Origin: Candidatus Magnetobacterium casense
GTDB taxonomy: Bacteria > Nitrospirota > Thermodesulfovibrionia > Thermodesulfovibrionales > Magnetobacteriaceae
Assembly (NCBI RefSeq): GCF_000714715.1
Contig: NZ_JMFO01000021.1
Coordinates: forward strand, 1-60,017
Reading direction: 5' to 3'
DNA: 60,017 nt
A program made the position numbers and the translations under genes. The notes beneath the pieces are model-generated. The model ran no database searches. It saw nothing but the letters and a program-made list of their open reading frames with translations, and had not been told where the DNA came from. Shown in pieces: positions 24,931 through 34,318 of the stretch (positions are counted from its first letter, which is position 1; the number at the start of each line of letters is the position of its first letter).

Positions 24931-25827
24931 ATGCTGAACTTTCAACAGGTGTCCAAGAACTACGCCGAGGTCAGGGCGGTTGATGCCGTAACGTTTGAAC
25001 TGCGAACCGGTGAGGTGTTTGGCCTGGTCGGTCCAAACGGCTCCGGCAAGTCAACGCTCTTGAAGCTGATGCTCGGTATTATAAAGCCTTCTGCGGGGCA
25101 ACTCCTGGTCAACGGTCAGGCGCTCTCTGAAAAGGACTGGCAGTCCTTCAGAAAGACGATAGGGTTTATGCCCGAACGGATATCCTTCTATGACAACCTC
25201 ACGGGCGCTGAGACGCTAAAACTGTTTGCCCGCGTCAAGGGTGGCAGCGTCGATAGCATCACCGACATCCTTGACAAGCTCCTCTCCAAAGATGCCCTCA
25301 ACCGCCGGGTCGGAGGCTACTCAAAGGGGATGAGACAACGGTTGAACCTTGCCCAGGCACTGGTCAACACCCCGTCTCTGTTGGTGCTGGATGAGCCGAC
25401 ATCAGGGCTTGACCCCATCGGTACACGAGAACTCTACGAAATCATAGACAGCGTCAGAAAGGTCAGACCCCTGACCGTGGTGCTGTCATCTCACATACTG
25501 GCCGAAATCGAGGACAAGGTCACGCGCGTGGGCGTGATGAAAAGCGGTGAACTAAAGGCGTGCGGCACCCTCGATGAACTCTACGAAGGCTTCAATCTGC
25601 CGCTGAAACTATACATCGCCCTCAAGGACAGGAACTCGCACCTGGAGGAGATACTTAACAGGGATGGTGCCGTCAACATCTCCTACAGGGATAATCACCT
25701 GATGGCCGACCTGCCCAGGGAACACAAGTTCAGGGTGCTGTCGTCCATACTGGAGCAGAAGAGTCTGTTTGTCGATTTCTCCGTGAGGGAGCCAAATCTC
25801 GAGGAGGTGTTCTTTGGTATTCACTGA
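24931..25827 (+). CDS. nosF: ABC transporter ATP-binding protein NosF
   Basis: A 298-residue ABC ATPase with Walker A GPNGSGKST (34-42), Q-loop region, signature YSKGMRQRL and Walker B LLVLDEPTSGLD, then the H-loop (LSSHIL). With the permease NosY and periplasmic NosD it forms the NosDFY complex, which hydrolyses ATP to drive sulfur/copper-centre assembly of NosZ. The start ATG is one base after the nosD stop, and the 3' end overlaps nosY by 14 bases, so the three are tightly coupled. Confidence 0.95.
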   Translation: MLNFQQVSKNYAEVRAVDAVTFELRTGEVFGLVGPNGSGKSTLLKLMLGIIKPSAGQLLVNGQALSEKDWQSFRKTIGFMPERISFYDNLTGAETLKLFARVKGGSVDSITDILDKLLSKDALNRRVGGYSKGMRQRLNLAQALVNTPSLLVLDEPTSGLDPIGTRELYEIIDSVRKVRPLTVVLSSHILAEIEDKVTRVGVMKSGELKACGTLDELYEGFNLPLKLYIALKDRNSHLEEILNRDGAVNISYRDNHLMADLPREHKFRVLSSILEQKSLFVDFSVREPNLEEVFFGIH

Positions 25828-26644
25828 TGCCATGCGTGCCATTGCCCACAAGGAGGTCTCCGACAAGCTCAAGAGCAAGTGGGTGGGGGTCATAACCGTA
25901 GGATTTGCTCTCTTTACGCTGATTATAGCGTACTTCGGCACGGCCACCACTGGGGTCGCCAGCTTCAGAAACATGGAGGCCACAATCGCCAGTCTAACCT
26001 CGCTGGTTATCTACTTCATCCCCCTGCTGGCGCTGACCCTGGGTGGCGGGGTGATCGCCGATGAGCGCGACCGCCATACCCTGGAATTCTACCTGGCCTC
26101 TCCCATTTCGGTAACGGAGTTTCTGACGGGCAAATTCGTTGGACTGGCCATTGCCCTTACGCTTCCTGCCGTGCTGGGGTTTGGCCTATGCGGTGTCGTC
26201 CTGGTCGCCAAGATGGGGATCGGGTCGCTGGGCAGCTATCTGGTCTTTATCCTGAATTCCGTGATCCTGGGGCTGGTGTTTCTGAGCATATCGTTTCTGG
26301 TGTCGGTTGTCTTTTACGAAAGGAGCAAGGTCATAGCCTTTACGATATTCCTGTGGCTGTTCTTTACGATACTCTATGACATGGGCCTGATCGGTGTGTT
26401 GATAGTAACAAAAGGTGTGCTGAGTCCAAAGATATTTTCGGTGCTGTTGATGCTAAACCCCGTTGACGTATACAGGATACTAAACTTTGTTACCATCGGT
26501 AAGTACATGATATTTTTGGGTATGTCCTCGGTGGATCTGCCGTCTTTTATCAAGGCCCCCGTGTTATGGGTCATTTGCCTGATGTGGATATGTATACCCC
26601 TGTTGTTGAGTTACAGATTTTTCAAGAAACGGTACCTGGAATAA
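25814..26644 (+). CDS. nosY: ABC transporter permease NosY
   Basis: A 276-residue ABC-2-type permease with six membrane helices; the cytoplasmic coupling region ADERDRHTLEFYLASPISVTEF (about 85-106) is typical for NosY. It is the membrane partner of NosF. TTG 25814 with gaggaggtg upstream is the likely start, overlapping nosF; ATG at 25832 is an alternative. No nosL gene follows; the locus ends here with a GC-rich repeat at 26681-26746. Confidence 0.93.
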   Translation: MVFTDAMRAIAHKEVSDKLKSKWVGVITVGFALFTLIIAYFGTATTGVASFRNMEATIASLTSLVIYFIPLLALTLGGGVIADERDRHTLEFYLASPISVTEFLTGKFVGLAIALTLPAVLGFGLCGVVLVAKMGIGSLGSYLVFILNSVILGLVFLSISFLVSVVFYERSKVIAFTIFLWLFFTILYDMGLIGVLIVTKGVLSPKIFSVLLMLNPVDVYRILNFVTIGKYMIFLGMSSVDLPSFIKAPVLWVICLMWICIPLLLSYRFFKKRYLE

Positions 26645-26680
26645 TAATATGATTATAATGAGCATTAGAGTTAAGAATGA

Positions 26681-26746
26681 AGGGGTCAAGGGGGCTGGTC
26701 CCCTTGCAGGGGGTTCTAAAGGGGGGCGGAGCCGCCCCTTTCTTTT
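26681..26746 (+). repeat. Interspersed GC-rich repeat (forward, short variant)
   Basis: aggggtcaagggggctggtcc, ccttgcagggggttctaaa, ggggggcggagccgcccc followed by tttctttttacc. The strong second palindrome plus T-rich tail just after nosY could act as terminator. The gene-free interval 26645-26973 otherwise holds only the promoter below. Confidence 0.85.
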
Positions 26747-26802
26747 TACCTTACGGTACACGGAATCGGAATAAAAGAAACTGTCTAAAAGCAAGGATGT
26801 TG

Positions 26803-26811
26803 TGCTATAAT
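26803..26811 (+). promoter_or_regulatory. Extended -10 promoter candidate for the chemoreceptor
   Basis: TGcTATAAT (TG at 26803-26804, TATAAT 26806-26811), about 160 bases upstream of ATG 26974. The -35 is weak (ctgtct), as is usual for extended -10 promoters. Confidence 0.5.
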
Positions 26812-26973
26812 AGAGTCTTAATAAAGACATCAAACGTAAGGAGCCGATAAAAAATTGTGCTGGAGGCGTATTAAAACAAACAGGTAAGGTATACCCTAAA
26901 AGATATAAAAAAAAGCGGTTGAAAGGTTGTTTTGACAATATAGAAATACAAACTCGATTTTCAGGAGGTAATA

Positions 26974-28650
26974 ATGCTGAAGAATATGACTGTTTTTAAA
27001 CGAATGTTATCGTTAGGAGTAGCAATAGTAGTTTTGACTATTGTTATGTTTTTTTCAGGTTATCTGAGTGTTATCAACCTGTCATCGACAATTACTGCTA
27101 TTAATAAAGATGGTGGATTTGCCGGCACACGCCATCTTGCCACTGCACAGAACGCCCTGTGGCAGCTTAGATACGGTTTTGCACAATATTTGGCCATACC
27201 GGAGCCGGCTTCACGGAAAAAGATAATAGATGAAAGTCCAAAATGGCTTGCTGTGGTGGACGAAAACTTAAAGCTCTATGCCGAGACAAAACTCAGTGAT
27301 GAAGCAAGGGCAACTTTAAAGGAGCTGACTGACGTTTTTGCGCAATACAGAGAAGCACGCCCAAAATGGTTTGAACTAATGGAAGCCGGTAAAATAGAAG
27401 AAGCTGCTGCGTTTCGTGCAAAGACAACCACTCCCTTCGGTGCAGGAAGTGTCAAGGCCCTGAGTAACCTGATAGAGATACAGGCAAGGGACGTTGACTC
27501 TACAATAAAAAATGTTGGTGTTAGTGGAAATAACGCTTCGATTAGAATGTTAATTGTCGGCATCATAACCATTATCTTAACGGTTATTTTGATATTGTGG
27601 GTAACAAAAACTCTGCTTGGACAATTAGGCGGAGAACCTCAATATATAGCAGATATTGCCCAAAGTGTGGCAGACGGAGATTTAGCAATAAAGTTTGAGA
27701 CCGTGAACAAATCCGAAACTGGAATCTTGCTGGCGATCAAACACATGGTTGAGAGGTTGGGACATGTTGTTACGGATGTTTCTTTGGCTTCAGATCGTGT
27801 ATCATCGGCGAGCCATGAGTTAAGCTCAAGCACTGGTTTGATGTCAAGTGGCGTATCTGAACAGTCATCCAAGGCAACTCAGATAGCAACATCGGCAACA
27901 GAGATGTCACAAACCATAATGGATATAGCAAAAAACGTATCAGAGATTTCAACCTCATCAAACGATACACTAAAACTAGCCCGAAACGGAGCGGTGATAG
28001 TTAAAAAGTCAATAGATGAAGTAAAATCAATAGCGGATACCGTAAATGCCTCCGCTCAATTGATATCTTCACTTGGGGATCGTTCAAAACAGATAGGAGA
28101 CATCATCAGTGTAATTAAAGACATAGCGGATCAGACAAACCTCCTTGCCTTAAACGCGGCCATAGAAGCCGCACGTGCCGGAGAGCAGGGCCGGGGGTTT
28201 GCCGTGGTAGCCGATGAGGTGAGAAAGCTGGCCGAGAGAACCGGAAGCGCGACAACGGAGATTGGCAAAATGATAACGGCCATTCAAGTGGAAACCGAAA
28301 AGGCTGTAACATCAATGAATGGCGCAACCAACATGGTTGAAGTGGGCGTAGACCTCTCTACTCAAGCAGGTGAGTCATTGAATGAAATAGTCAACAGTAT
28401 TAGCACATTGCAACTAATGGTTCAGCAAATAACATCAGCCACAGAGGAGATGTCAACCGTGTCGGAGACAATAACATCTGATATAGAAACGGTGGCAACT
28501 GTATCAAAGGAGACTATGACAACCGCACAGCAGATAGCTAATTCCTCAAATGAGTTGTCAAAATTATCCTCTGAGTTACAAGATGTAATATCCCAGTTCA
28601 AGCTTGAGAACAAGGGCGCAAGACACAATAAGTCCTTAAGATTAACCTAA
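26974..28650 (+). CDS. Methyl-accepting chemotaxis protein
   Basis: A 558-residue transmembrane chemoreceptor: helix 1 (about 11-35), a ~150-residue periplasmic four-helix-bundle sensor ([20 protein letters not shown]), helix 2 (about 190-211, [10 protein letters not shown]), HAMP, and a long cytoplasmic coiled coil with the conserved tip [38 protein letters not shown] that contacts CheA/CheW. It lacks a C-terminal CheR-docking pentapeptide. Ligand unknown; position next to nos and oxidase genes suggests redox or oxygen taxis, but that is inference. Ribosome site caggagg precedes ATG. Confidence 0.95.
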   Translation: MLKNMTVFKRMLSLGVAIVVLTIVMFFSGYLSVINLSSTITAINKDGGFAGTRHLATAQNALWQLRYGFAQYLAIPEPASRKKIIDESPKWLAVVDENLKLYAETKLSDEARATLKELTDVFAQYREARPKWFELMEAGKIEEAAAFRAKTTTPFGAGSVKALSNLIEIQARDVDSTIKNVGVSGNNASIRMLIVGIITIILTVILILWVTKTLLGQLGGEPQYIADIAQSVADGDLAIKFETVNKSETGILLAIKHMVERLGHVVTDVSLASDRVSSASHELSSSTGLMSSGVSEQSSKATQIATSATEMSQTIMDIAKNVSEISTSSNDTLKLARNGAVIVKKSIDEVKSIADTVNASAQLISSLGDRSKQIGDIISVIKDIADQTNLLALNAAIEAARAGEQGRGFAVVADEVRKLAERTGSATTEIGKMITAIQVETEKAVTSMNGATNMVEVGVDLSTQAGESLNEIVNSISTLQLMVQQITSATEEMSTVSETITSDIETVATVSKETMTTAQQIANSSNELSKLSSELQDVISQFKLENKGARHNKSLRLT

Positions 28651-28717
28651 TGGATTTATTAATCAATATAAATACATGAACAGAATATATTTATAAAGTT
28701 ATGATTGAGTATATAAT

Positions 28718-28781
28718 GGGGTCAAGGGGACTGGTCCCCTTGCAGGGGGTTCTAAAGGGGGGCGGAGCTGCCCCTTTTTTT
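28718..28781 (+). repeat. Interspersed GC-rich repeat (forward, short variant)
   Basis: ggggtcaaggggactggtccc, ttgcagggggttctaaa, ggggggcggagctgcccc and a T-run (tttttttccc). Placed between the chemoreceptor stop and the next operon, in the sense of a terminator. Confidence 0.85.
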
Positions 28782-28830
28782 CCCTTCTTTTCCCTTCTCT
28801 TGCAAAAAAAAACGATGGAGGATTTGAATA

Positions 28831-30018
28831 GTGAATAAGTTTGTTAGTTGGTTTGTTGTAGTTGTATGCGTGTTTTTGTCTACAGGCAGGGCACAAGCAT
28901 ACGACGCAATGGAGGTCAAGGACGCCTCTACGATCAAGGGTGTGGTGAAGTACTCTGCAACCTCCCCCAAGGATGACGCCATAAGCATCACCAGAGATGA
29001 AGAGACGTGCGGTAAGAGCCAGGAGTCGGGTGAGTATATGATAACGGACATGCGTGTGAAAAATGCGGTGGTGTGGCTGGAGAATGTCAAAAGCGGTAAG
29101 CCCCTGCCAAAGACACCCGTAGCAATTACATTCAAAAAGTGCAAGGTAGACCCCCTTGTAAACGTAGGCTTTGTAGGCGGAGAGTACGTCTTTAAAAACG
29201 ACGACCCCCTGCTGCACACCATTCAACTGAAACTCGGCCTTAAGTACCAAAAGAAACTATCCGGCAGGCCGCTCACCGATGGTTCAACGATATTAAACCT
29301 GGCGCTGGCAGATAAGGGCACGGAGATCAGGAAGTCTATAAAAGCTGCCCACCGTTACACCAAAGAAACAGGTTTTATAACCGTCAAGAGCAATGCACAT
29401 GACTGGATACGCGGTTACGTGTTTGTCTTTGACCATCCCTACGCCGCCGTAACCAATGACAAGGGTGAATTTGAGTTCGACGGTCTGCCTGCGGGGGAGT
29501 ATATCCTCAATGTCTGGCATGAGGGGCTTGGGACAATTGGAATGCCGGTCAGAACGATAGCCGGTCAGACCAGCACCGTGGAGACAGACCTGGCGACAAA
29601 GGATAAGCAAGCAGCACAGGTTACGACTCAGGCGGCACCCCAGATAGCGCCAAAGACAGAATCTCCGGCACACAAAGCAGACTCGCCAAAAATAGAGTTC
29701 AAGGAGACCCGCCATGACTTTGGCTCCACAGAACAAAAGAAAGCCGTTAGCCATAAGTTTGAGTTTGTCAATACGGGTACGGGAAAGCTCATCGTCAACA
29801 AAGTCGTACCCGGCTGAAGGCGTTGCACAAGTGCCTCTGCCAGTTCGGCGGAGATAGGACCCGGAGAGAGTGGCTTCATAACTGTAACGTATAGTGCTGA
29901 TGATCCCCTTGGCAAGACTATCAGGGGCGTTGAGGTCTGGACGAACGACCCCGACAAGGCAATGACTACCCTGATTGTACATGGAGAAGTCGTTGCGGTA
30001 ACAGACAAAGAAAAGTGA
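28831..30018 (+). CDS. Secreted cupredoxin-like/DUF1573 protein with in-frame UGA (possible selenoprotein)
   Basis: Signal peptide (VSWFVVVVCVFLSTGRAQA), then a cupredoxin/carboxypeptidase-regulatory-like region paralogous to the 31775 gene (VKNAVVWLENVKSGK, DDPLLHTIQL, SNAHDWIRGYVFVFDHPYAAVT, GLPAGEYILNVWHEGLG), a Gln/Pro linker, then a DUF1573 (ASH-like) domain: FKETRHDFGSTEQKK, FEFVNTGTGKLIVNKVV. At codon 329 the frame meets TGA (29815-29817) and then stays open for 66 codons that complete the domain (RRCTSASASSAEIGPGESG, then VEVWTNDPDKAM) to TGA 30016. DUF1573 proteins have a Cys at this point, giving U/C-R-R-C-T here. Either selenocysteine or a single nonsense change. The copper site is degenerate: Ser for Cys, Ile for Met. 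Start GTG 28831 has ggagga upstream. Confidence 0.7.
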
Positions 30019-30040
30019 TAAGGATTAGGATTGAGCATTA

Positions 30041-30105
30041 TGGGGTCAAGGGGACTGGTCCCCTTGTGGGTGGGTCTGAGGGAGGGCAAAGCCCTCCCTT
30101 CTTTC
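30041..30105 (+). repeat. Interspersed GC-rich repeat (forward, short variant)
   Basis: ggggtcaaggggactggtccc, cttgtgggtgggtctgag, ggagggcaaagccctccctt followed by ctttccttcttttttt. Begins 22 bases after the second TGA of the DUF1573 gene, supporting 30018 as that gene's real end. Confidence 0.85.
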
Positions 30106-30144
30106 CTTCTTTTTTTTGTACATATTAATTATGGATAGGTACTT

Positions 30145-31146
30145 ATGATAAGCAGACGCAACTTCCTGATTGGCTGCCTTGCCGGTGCTGCTGCGTTCTG
30201 TCTGGGCAGAGGGGATGGCCATGCCGGTGGCGTAAACGATGCGCAGGTCAAGTCCCTTACGCTGAAGATCAGGTATACGACGGAGTTCATGCGCTGCCCC
30301 AAGGATGAGAACGTTGGCATATGGTTGCCAATCCCCCCTGACGATAAGGAACAGGAGATAACCGGCCTGGCGCTACAGTCAAGGCTGCCGTTTAAAAAGT
30401 ACGACAAGCAACCGAACAAGGTCTTCTATTGCCAGAGTCGCAACATACCCAAGGGCGAGCGGATAACCATCAACTACACGATAAGACGCACCAATGTCGG
30501 TACCACTGAGGGCAAGGACGATGACCCCAGGCAGTACCTGACCCCCTCGGAGTGGGAGAAGTGGGACGACAATATCACGCAGTACGTTGACGCCACGGTT
30601 GGCAAGACCAATGATCCGGTTGTCATAGCAAGAAAGCTCTGCGACGGCATCATCCAGCGGACGGCGTACATGCCCAAGGTGTGTACCCGCGGGTTCAGCA
30701 CGCTGGCCTTTGAGGAGAAGTCCGGGCGCAACGACGACTTTAATGCCATGCTGCGGTCAATGCTGATGTACAAGGGCATTGCTGTTAAGTGGCAGCAGGG
30801 TATGATGTTGCCCTATCCCTCAGAGATGAAGAAGACTGGACAGATCGAAGCCGACTGTATAAATGCCCATAGCTGGCTCATGATTCACATCGGCAGTGGC
30901 AAGTGGATGCCCGCAGACGTATCGGAGGCCAAACAACGCCCCGACCTCAAGGATTTCTACCTCGGCAATCTGACGCCAAACAGAATACGGATGTCCACCG
31001 GACGGGGGCTGACCCTCGATCCGCCTCAGCAGGAAATACTCAACACCTTTTCATACACACATGCAGAGGCAAACGGTATCCCGCTGATCTATGGGCATAA
31101 CTACAAGAACTTCATACAGTATGAGCTACTGAAGCTGGAGAAATAA
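30145..31146 (+). CDS. Tat-exported transglutaminase-like protein lacking the catalytic Cys
   Basis: A 333-residue protein with a Tat signal (SRRNFLIGCLAGAAAFCLG) and a transglutaminase-like domain near residues 190-275. Helix segment GRNDDFNAMLRSMLMYKGIAVKWQQG aligns with the usual G-x-C-x-[DE]-[FY] helix, but the Cys position holds Asn; the His (INAHSWLMIHI) and Asp (KWMPADVSEA) of the triad remain. It is therefore probably a non-catalytic binding or chaperone-type member. Four bases separate TAA from the in-frame TTG of the next gene. It belongs to the respiratory cluster by position, not by known function. Confidence 0.8.
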   Translation: MISRRNFLIGCLAGAAAFCLGRGDGHAGGVNDAQVKSLTLKIRYTTEFMRCPKDENVGIWLPIPPDDKEQEITGLALQSRLPFKKYDKQPNKVFYCQSRNIPKGERITINYTIRRTNVGTTEGKDDDPRQYLTPSEWEKWDDNITQYVDATVGKTNDPVVIARKLCDGIIQRTAYMPKVCTRGFSTLAFEEKSGRNDDFNAMLRSMLMYKGIAVKWQQGMMLPYPSEMKKTGQIEADCINAHSWLMIHIGSGKWMPADVSEAKQRPDLKDFYLGNLTPNRIRMSTGRGLTLDPPQQEILNTFSYTHAEANGIPLIYGHNYKNFIQYELLKLEK

Positions 31147-31162
31147 GTTGAAGGATAATTTG

Positions 31163-31666
31163 ATGATTGCATTGAAGACACTATTTCTGTTATCATTAGC
31201 GTTACTTGCGTTACCTGCGTCCGGCTCCGCCCTGACGACGATCAAGGAGGGTGCTTTGGTACCAACGTTTGTTATGGTTGATGACAACGATAAAAAGACG
31301 GATATAGCCACGTTGATAGATAAGCCAACGATTATCTATTTTACGCACAATGCGTGCCATTACTGCACGCAGATAATAGCCCTCCTTAAAAGGGCAGAGG
31401 AAAAGTTTGGAAGCAAGAACTTGCGCATAATAGGCATAAATACCATGGCCAAAGACGGCAAACTGGTAAAGGCCTACAAGAAGGAGCTTGGTTTTGTCTT
31501 TCCGATGTTTGCGGGTAACCGTCCGGACGTCCTGGCTGCGTACAGGATCAACTATGTGCCGGTGTTGGTCTTTGTCGATGCCAATAAAATTGTCAGGGAC
31601 ATTGTAGGACATTACATACATGAGAAAGAACTTCATGACCACATCAGGTCACTTACAAACAAGTGA
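31163..31666 (+). CDS. TlpA/ResA-like periplasmic thioredoxin
   Basis: A 167-residue exported thioredoxin-fold protein: signal peptide (LFLLSLALLALPASGSA), redoxin domain with the active-site motif ACHYC (CxxC) after IIYFTHN, and the cis-Pro loop YVPVLVF. Such proteins reduce apocytochrome c cysteines or copper-site cysteines, which suits the five c-type cytochromes around it. I prefer ATG 31163 (aagga 8 bases upstream) to TTG 31148. Downstream is a 108-base gap to the cupredoxin gene. Confidence 0.85.
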   Translation: MIALKTLFLLSLALLALPASGSALTTIKEGALVPTFVMVDDNDKKTDIATLIDKPTIIYFTHNACHYCTQIIALLKRAEEKFGSKNLRIIGINTMAKDGKLVKAYKKELGFVFPMFAGNRPDVLAAYRINYVPVLVFVDANKIVRDIVGHYIHEKELHDHIRSLTNK

Positions 31667-31774
31667 GGTTTGTGGTAGAATAACAACGGTTAGAGTAACG
31701 ATGGGATATGTCTGTGATTGCTTGATTTTCGAGGGAGCACAGATTAAAATAATCTAAACCTTATGGAGGTACCA

Positions 31775-32506
31775 ATGAGAAAAATAGTTTTAGGTGTAGT
31801 GCTGATGGCTCTGCTGATTCCAGCAGGGTTGTTTGCAGAGGTCAAGGCTTATACGGTGGAAGATGTTAAGGGTGGAGGCAGCATTAAGGGCAAGATAAAG
31901 GCATCGTCAGCCGTACCGGATGAGACGTTAACAATCAATAAGGATGAAGGCGCTTGTGGAAGCAAAGTACCGGCAATGAAGTATCTGGTTTCCTCTGACA
32001 TGGGCGTAAAGAACGTGTTGGTCAGCATTGAGAATATCGAAAAGGGAAAGGCTGTTCCAAAGACAGATTTGGTAATCAACAACCTTAAGTGCGTGTTTGA
32101 TCCCCTCGTAGGTGTTGCATATGTGGGGCAGAAGTACATCATTAAGAACGAAGACCCCATATTCCACAACACGTCATTAGGCATATTGCTGGGAGAAGGC
32201 AAGAAGAGAACAGTGTATAACCTGGCCCTGCCAAACAAGGACCAGACCATCGAAAAACCCGTAAAAGTCGCCGGTATGCAGATCGTGCAGTGTGACGCCC
32301 ACGCCTGGATGAGGGGCTACGTCTATGCCTCCAAACACCCCTACGTAGCCATCACCGACGACAAGGGAACGTTTGAGATAAAGGACATCCCCGCCGGGAA
32401 TTACAAGGTAAAGGTCTGGCATGAGGGTTTTGGCGAGGTAACAAAAGACGTTGAGGTAAAAGCTGGTGCCGCTGCTACGCTGGACCACACATTTTCCAAG
32501 AAGTAG
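31775..32506 (+). CDS. Secreted cupredoxin-like protein
   Basis: A 243-residue exported protein: signal peptide (MRKIVLGVVLMALLIPAGLFA), a plastocyanin-like core (DLVINNLKCVFDPLVGVAYVGQKYIIKNEDPIFHNT), then QCDAHAWMRGYVYASKHPYVAIT and a Gly-rich tail GTFEIKDIPAGNYKVKVWHEGFGE typical of carboxypeptidase-regulatory-like domains. His in IFHN, Cys and His of CDAH and Met of WMRGY fit a type 1 copper site, so this may carry electrons to the oxidase encoded next. Start ATG 31775 with ggaggtacc upstream; the ATG at 31763 overlaps that site. Paralog of the first half of the 28831 gene, which has lost the Cys and Met. Confidence 0.82.
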   Translation: MRKIVLGVVLMALLIPAGLFAEVKAYTVEDVKGGGSIKGKIKASSAVPDETLTINKDEGACGSKVPAMKYLVSSDMGVKNVLVSIENIEKGKAVPKTDLVINNLKCVFDPLVGVAYVGQKYIIKNEDPIFHNTSLGILLGEGKKRTVYNLALPNKDQTIEKPVKVAGMQIVQCDAHAWMRGYVYASKHPYVAITDDKGTFEIKDIPAGNYKVKVWHEGFGEVTKDVEVKAGAAATLDHTFSKK

Positions 32507-32566
32507 AGACTACCAGCTATAGCTAAGAAGAATGAGACTTATGTCGTAATATAACGGAGATGATAT

Positions 32567-34318
32567 ATGGCTGAAGTTAGTGTAACGAAGGGTTTAATAA
32601 AAGGGGTGGTAAAGATAACCTTGCTGCTCACGGTGGGATTTATATGCATATTCCTCTTTGGGAAGATGCTTTCAGCACCCACTGAGGATGGTTACAGGTT
32701 CTTTCCACTAATGGGCAGCAGGGTGTGGGTGTGGATTATAGCACAATTGCATCTAAACTTTGCCGCCTTTGTCTTGGGTGTCCCCATTTTTGCGGTTTCT
32801 ATGGAGTTTCTAAGCTGGAAGCGCTCAGATGACAGACTCGACCGGATAGCGTATGACTTTACGAAGATATTTACGCTTGCCTATACCTTAACGGCAATAG
32901 CCGGCACAGTGCTCATGATAAGTTTACCCCTGTTGTATCCGAAATTTATGGATCACATGCTGAAGATACTCGGACCGACGTGGTGGGCCTACATCCTCCT
33001 GATGTATGTTGAGGTATTGGTCTGCTACTACTACTATTACTCCTGGCACCAGATGAAGGATAAAAAGGGCACACATGTAGCTATCGGGGGACTGTTAAAC
33101 ATTATGGGTGCAACAATGCTCCTGATAACAAGCTCGTGGGTGGGATACATGACCACACCGGCAGGCGTCAGCGACACAGGTGAATTGGTCAACAGATGGG
33201 CCGCCATAAAGACGTATATGTGGATACCCCTTTCGTTACACAGACTTGTTGCCAACGTTGTCTTTGGAGCCGGTATCGCCGCTGCTTATGCGGCCTACCG
33301 GTTTATAACATCCGAAACGGACGAGGACAGGGCATACTACGACTGGATGGGATATACCTCGGCAATGATATCCATCGGGGCCTCGATTATCCTCCCCGGA
33401 ATCGGTTATCTGCTCGGAGTTGAGATATACCAGTTCAACGAACAGATGGGTATACAGCTCATGGGCGGATTCTTCGCCTGGATGTGGGTCATGCAGGCAA
33501 TCCTCATCGGGGCAATCCTGATGTTTGTCAACTACTACCTGTGGATTTCACTCAATAAAATGCCTGGCGGAGAACGATACTTCAAGTACGTAAAGTACCT
33601 CTTTATCGTGATGCTCCTGGGATACACCATATGGCTGACCCCGCACAGTGTTGCCCTCAGTCTCGAAGAAGCAAGGCGTATCGGTGCCTATCACCCAATA
33701 CTCGGTAACCTGGGCGTTATGGCTGCCAAAAATACGGCCGTTGTCATCTCCTATCTGGCAACCTTCCTGAGCTATGCCATATTCAAGATGAGCAACAAGG
33801 AACCCGTTGTACCCTGGGCAAAGGCCGGCAATGCGGCAAGGATCGCCATAGTGTTTGTGTCAACCGTGTCGATGTTGGGGATTGGCGTATATAGCTATAT
33901 GGTATCCTCAGCCATAAGGGTAAAGGTGCTGTCCCCCATACAGTTCGGGATATTCTTTTTGACCATTATAGTCTTGTTTATCCTGGATAACATGATGTAC
34001 AAAAACGCCAAGACTATAGGAGAACCCCGCTGGGGACAGATGCCCGAAAGATCGCAGTACGCCCTGATCGGCATAACCGTCACGTTTACGTGGTTAATGG
34101 CCATGATGGGTTACATGAGGTCAGGAGGCAGACAGTTCTGGCACGTCTATGGCGTAATGAAGGACACAAGCCCGGATGCCTATCTGCCAACGCACGGATA
34201 TGCAGCGGTTGTGTGCTCAGTGGTAACAATTATATTTTTCCTGCTGATCGGCATGTTGTTCGCAAGCATTATGAAGCTGGAAAAGGCGGCGGCGGCTAAG
34301 GGGAGGGCTAAGGCATGA
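32567..34318 (+). CDS. Cytochrome bd-like oxidase subunit I (CydA-related)
   Basis: A 583-residue membrane protein with about 14 hydrophobic helices. CydA-like features: N-terminal helix with His (WIIAQLHLNFAAFVLGVP), the central His helix (WIPLSLHRLVANVVFGAG), and near the C-terminus a GRQ-F-W-HVYGVM block resembling the GRQPW-x-VYG signature of CydA; however the Glu that precedes GRQ in quinol oxidases is not visible (YMRSGGRQ). No CydB or CydX is encoded nearby; instead three c-type cytochromes follow. It resembles the bd-like oxidases noted in Nitrospira genomes, so the electron donor may be cytochrome c or copper protein. Substrate (O2, NO or other) is not shown. It overlaps the next gene by four bases. 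Confidence 0.75.
   Translation: MAEVSVTKGLIKGVVKITLLLTVGFICIFLFGKMLSAPTEDGYRFFPLMGSRVWVWIIAQLHLNFAAFVLGVPIFAVSMEFLSWKRSDDRLDRIAYDFTKIFTLAYTLTAIAGTVLMISLPLLYPKFMDHMLKILGPTWWAYILLMYVEVLVCYYYYYSWHQMKDKKGTHVAIGGLLNIMGATMLLITSSWVGYMTTPAGVSDTGELVNRWAAIKTYMWIPLSLHRLVANVVFGAGIAAAYAAYRFITSETDEDRAYYDWMGYTSAMISIGASIILPGIGYLLGVEIYQFNEQMGIQLMGGFFAWMWVMQAILIGAILMFVNYYLWISLNKMPGGERYFKYVKYLFIVMLLGYTIWLTPHSVALSLEEARRIGAYHPILGNLGVMAAKNTAVVISYLATFLSYAIFKMSNKEPVVPWAKAGNAARIAIVFVSTVSMLGIGVYSYMVSSAIRVKVLSPIQFGIFFLTIIVLFILDNMMYKNAKTIGEPRWGQMPERSQYALIGITVTFTWLMAMMGYMRSGGRQFWHVYGVMKDTSPDAYLPTHGYAAVVCSVVTIIFFLLIGMLFASIMKLEKAAAAKGRAKA

Noticed and set aside
32567..34318. Heme-copper nitric oxide or cytochrome oxidase subunit I
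   Set aside because: The histidine pattern of heme-copper oxidases (H-x-n-HH in the helices) is not visible; CydA-like motifs fit better.
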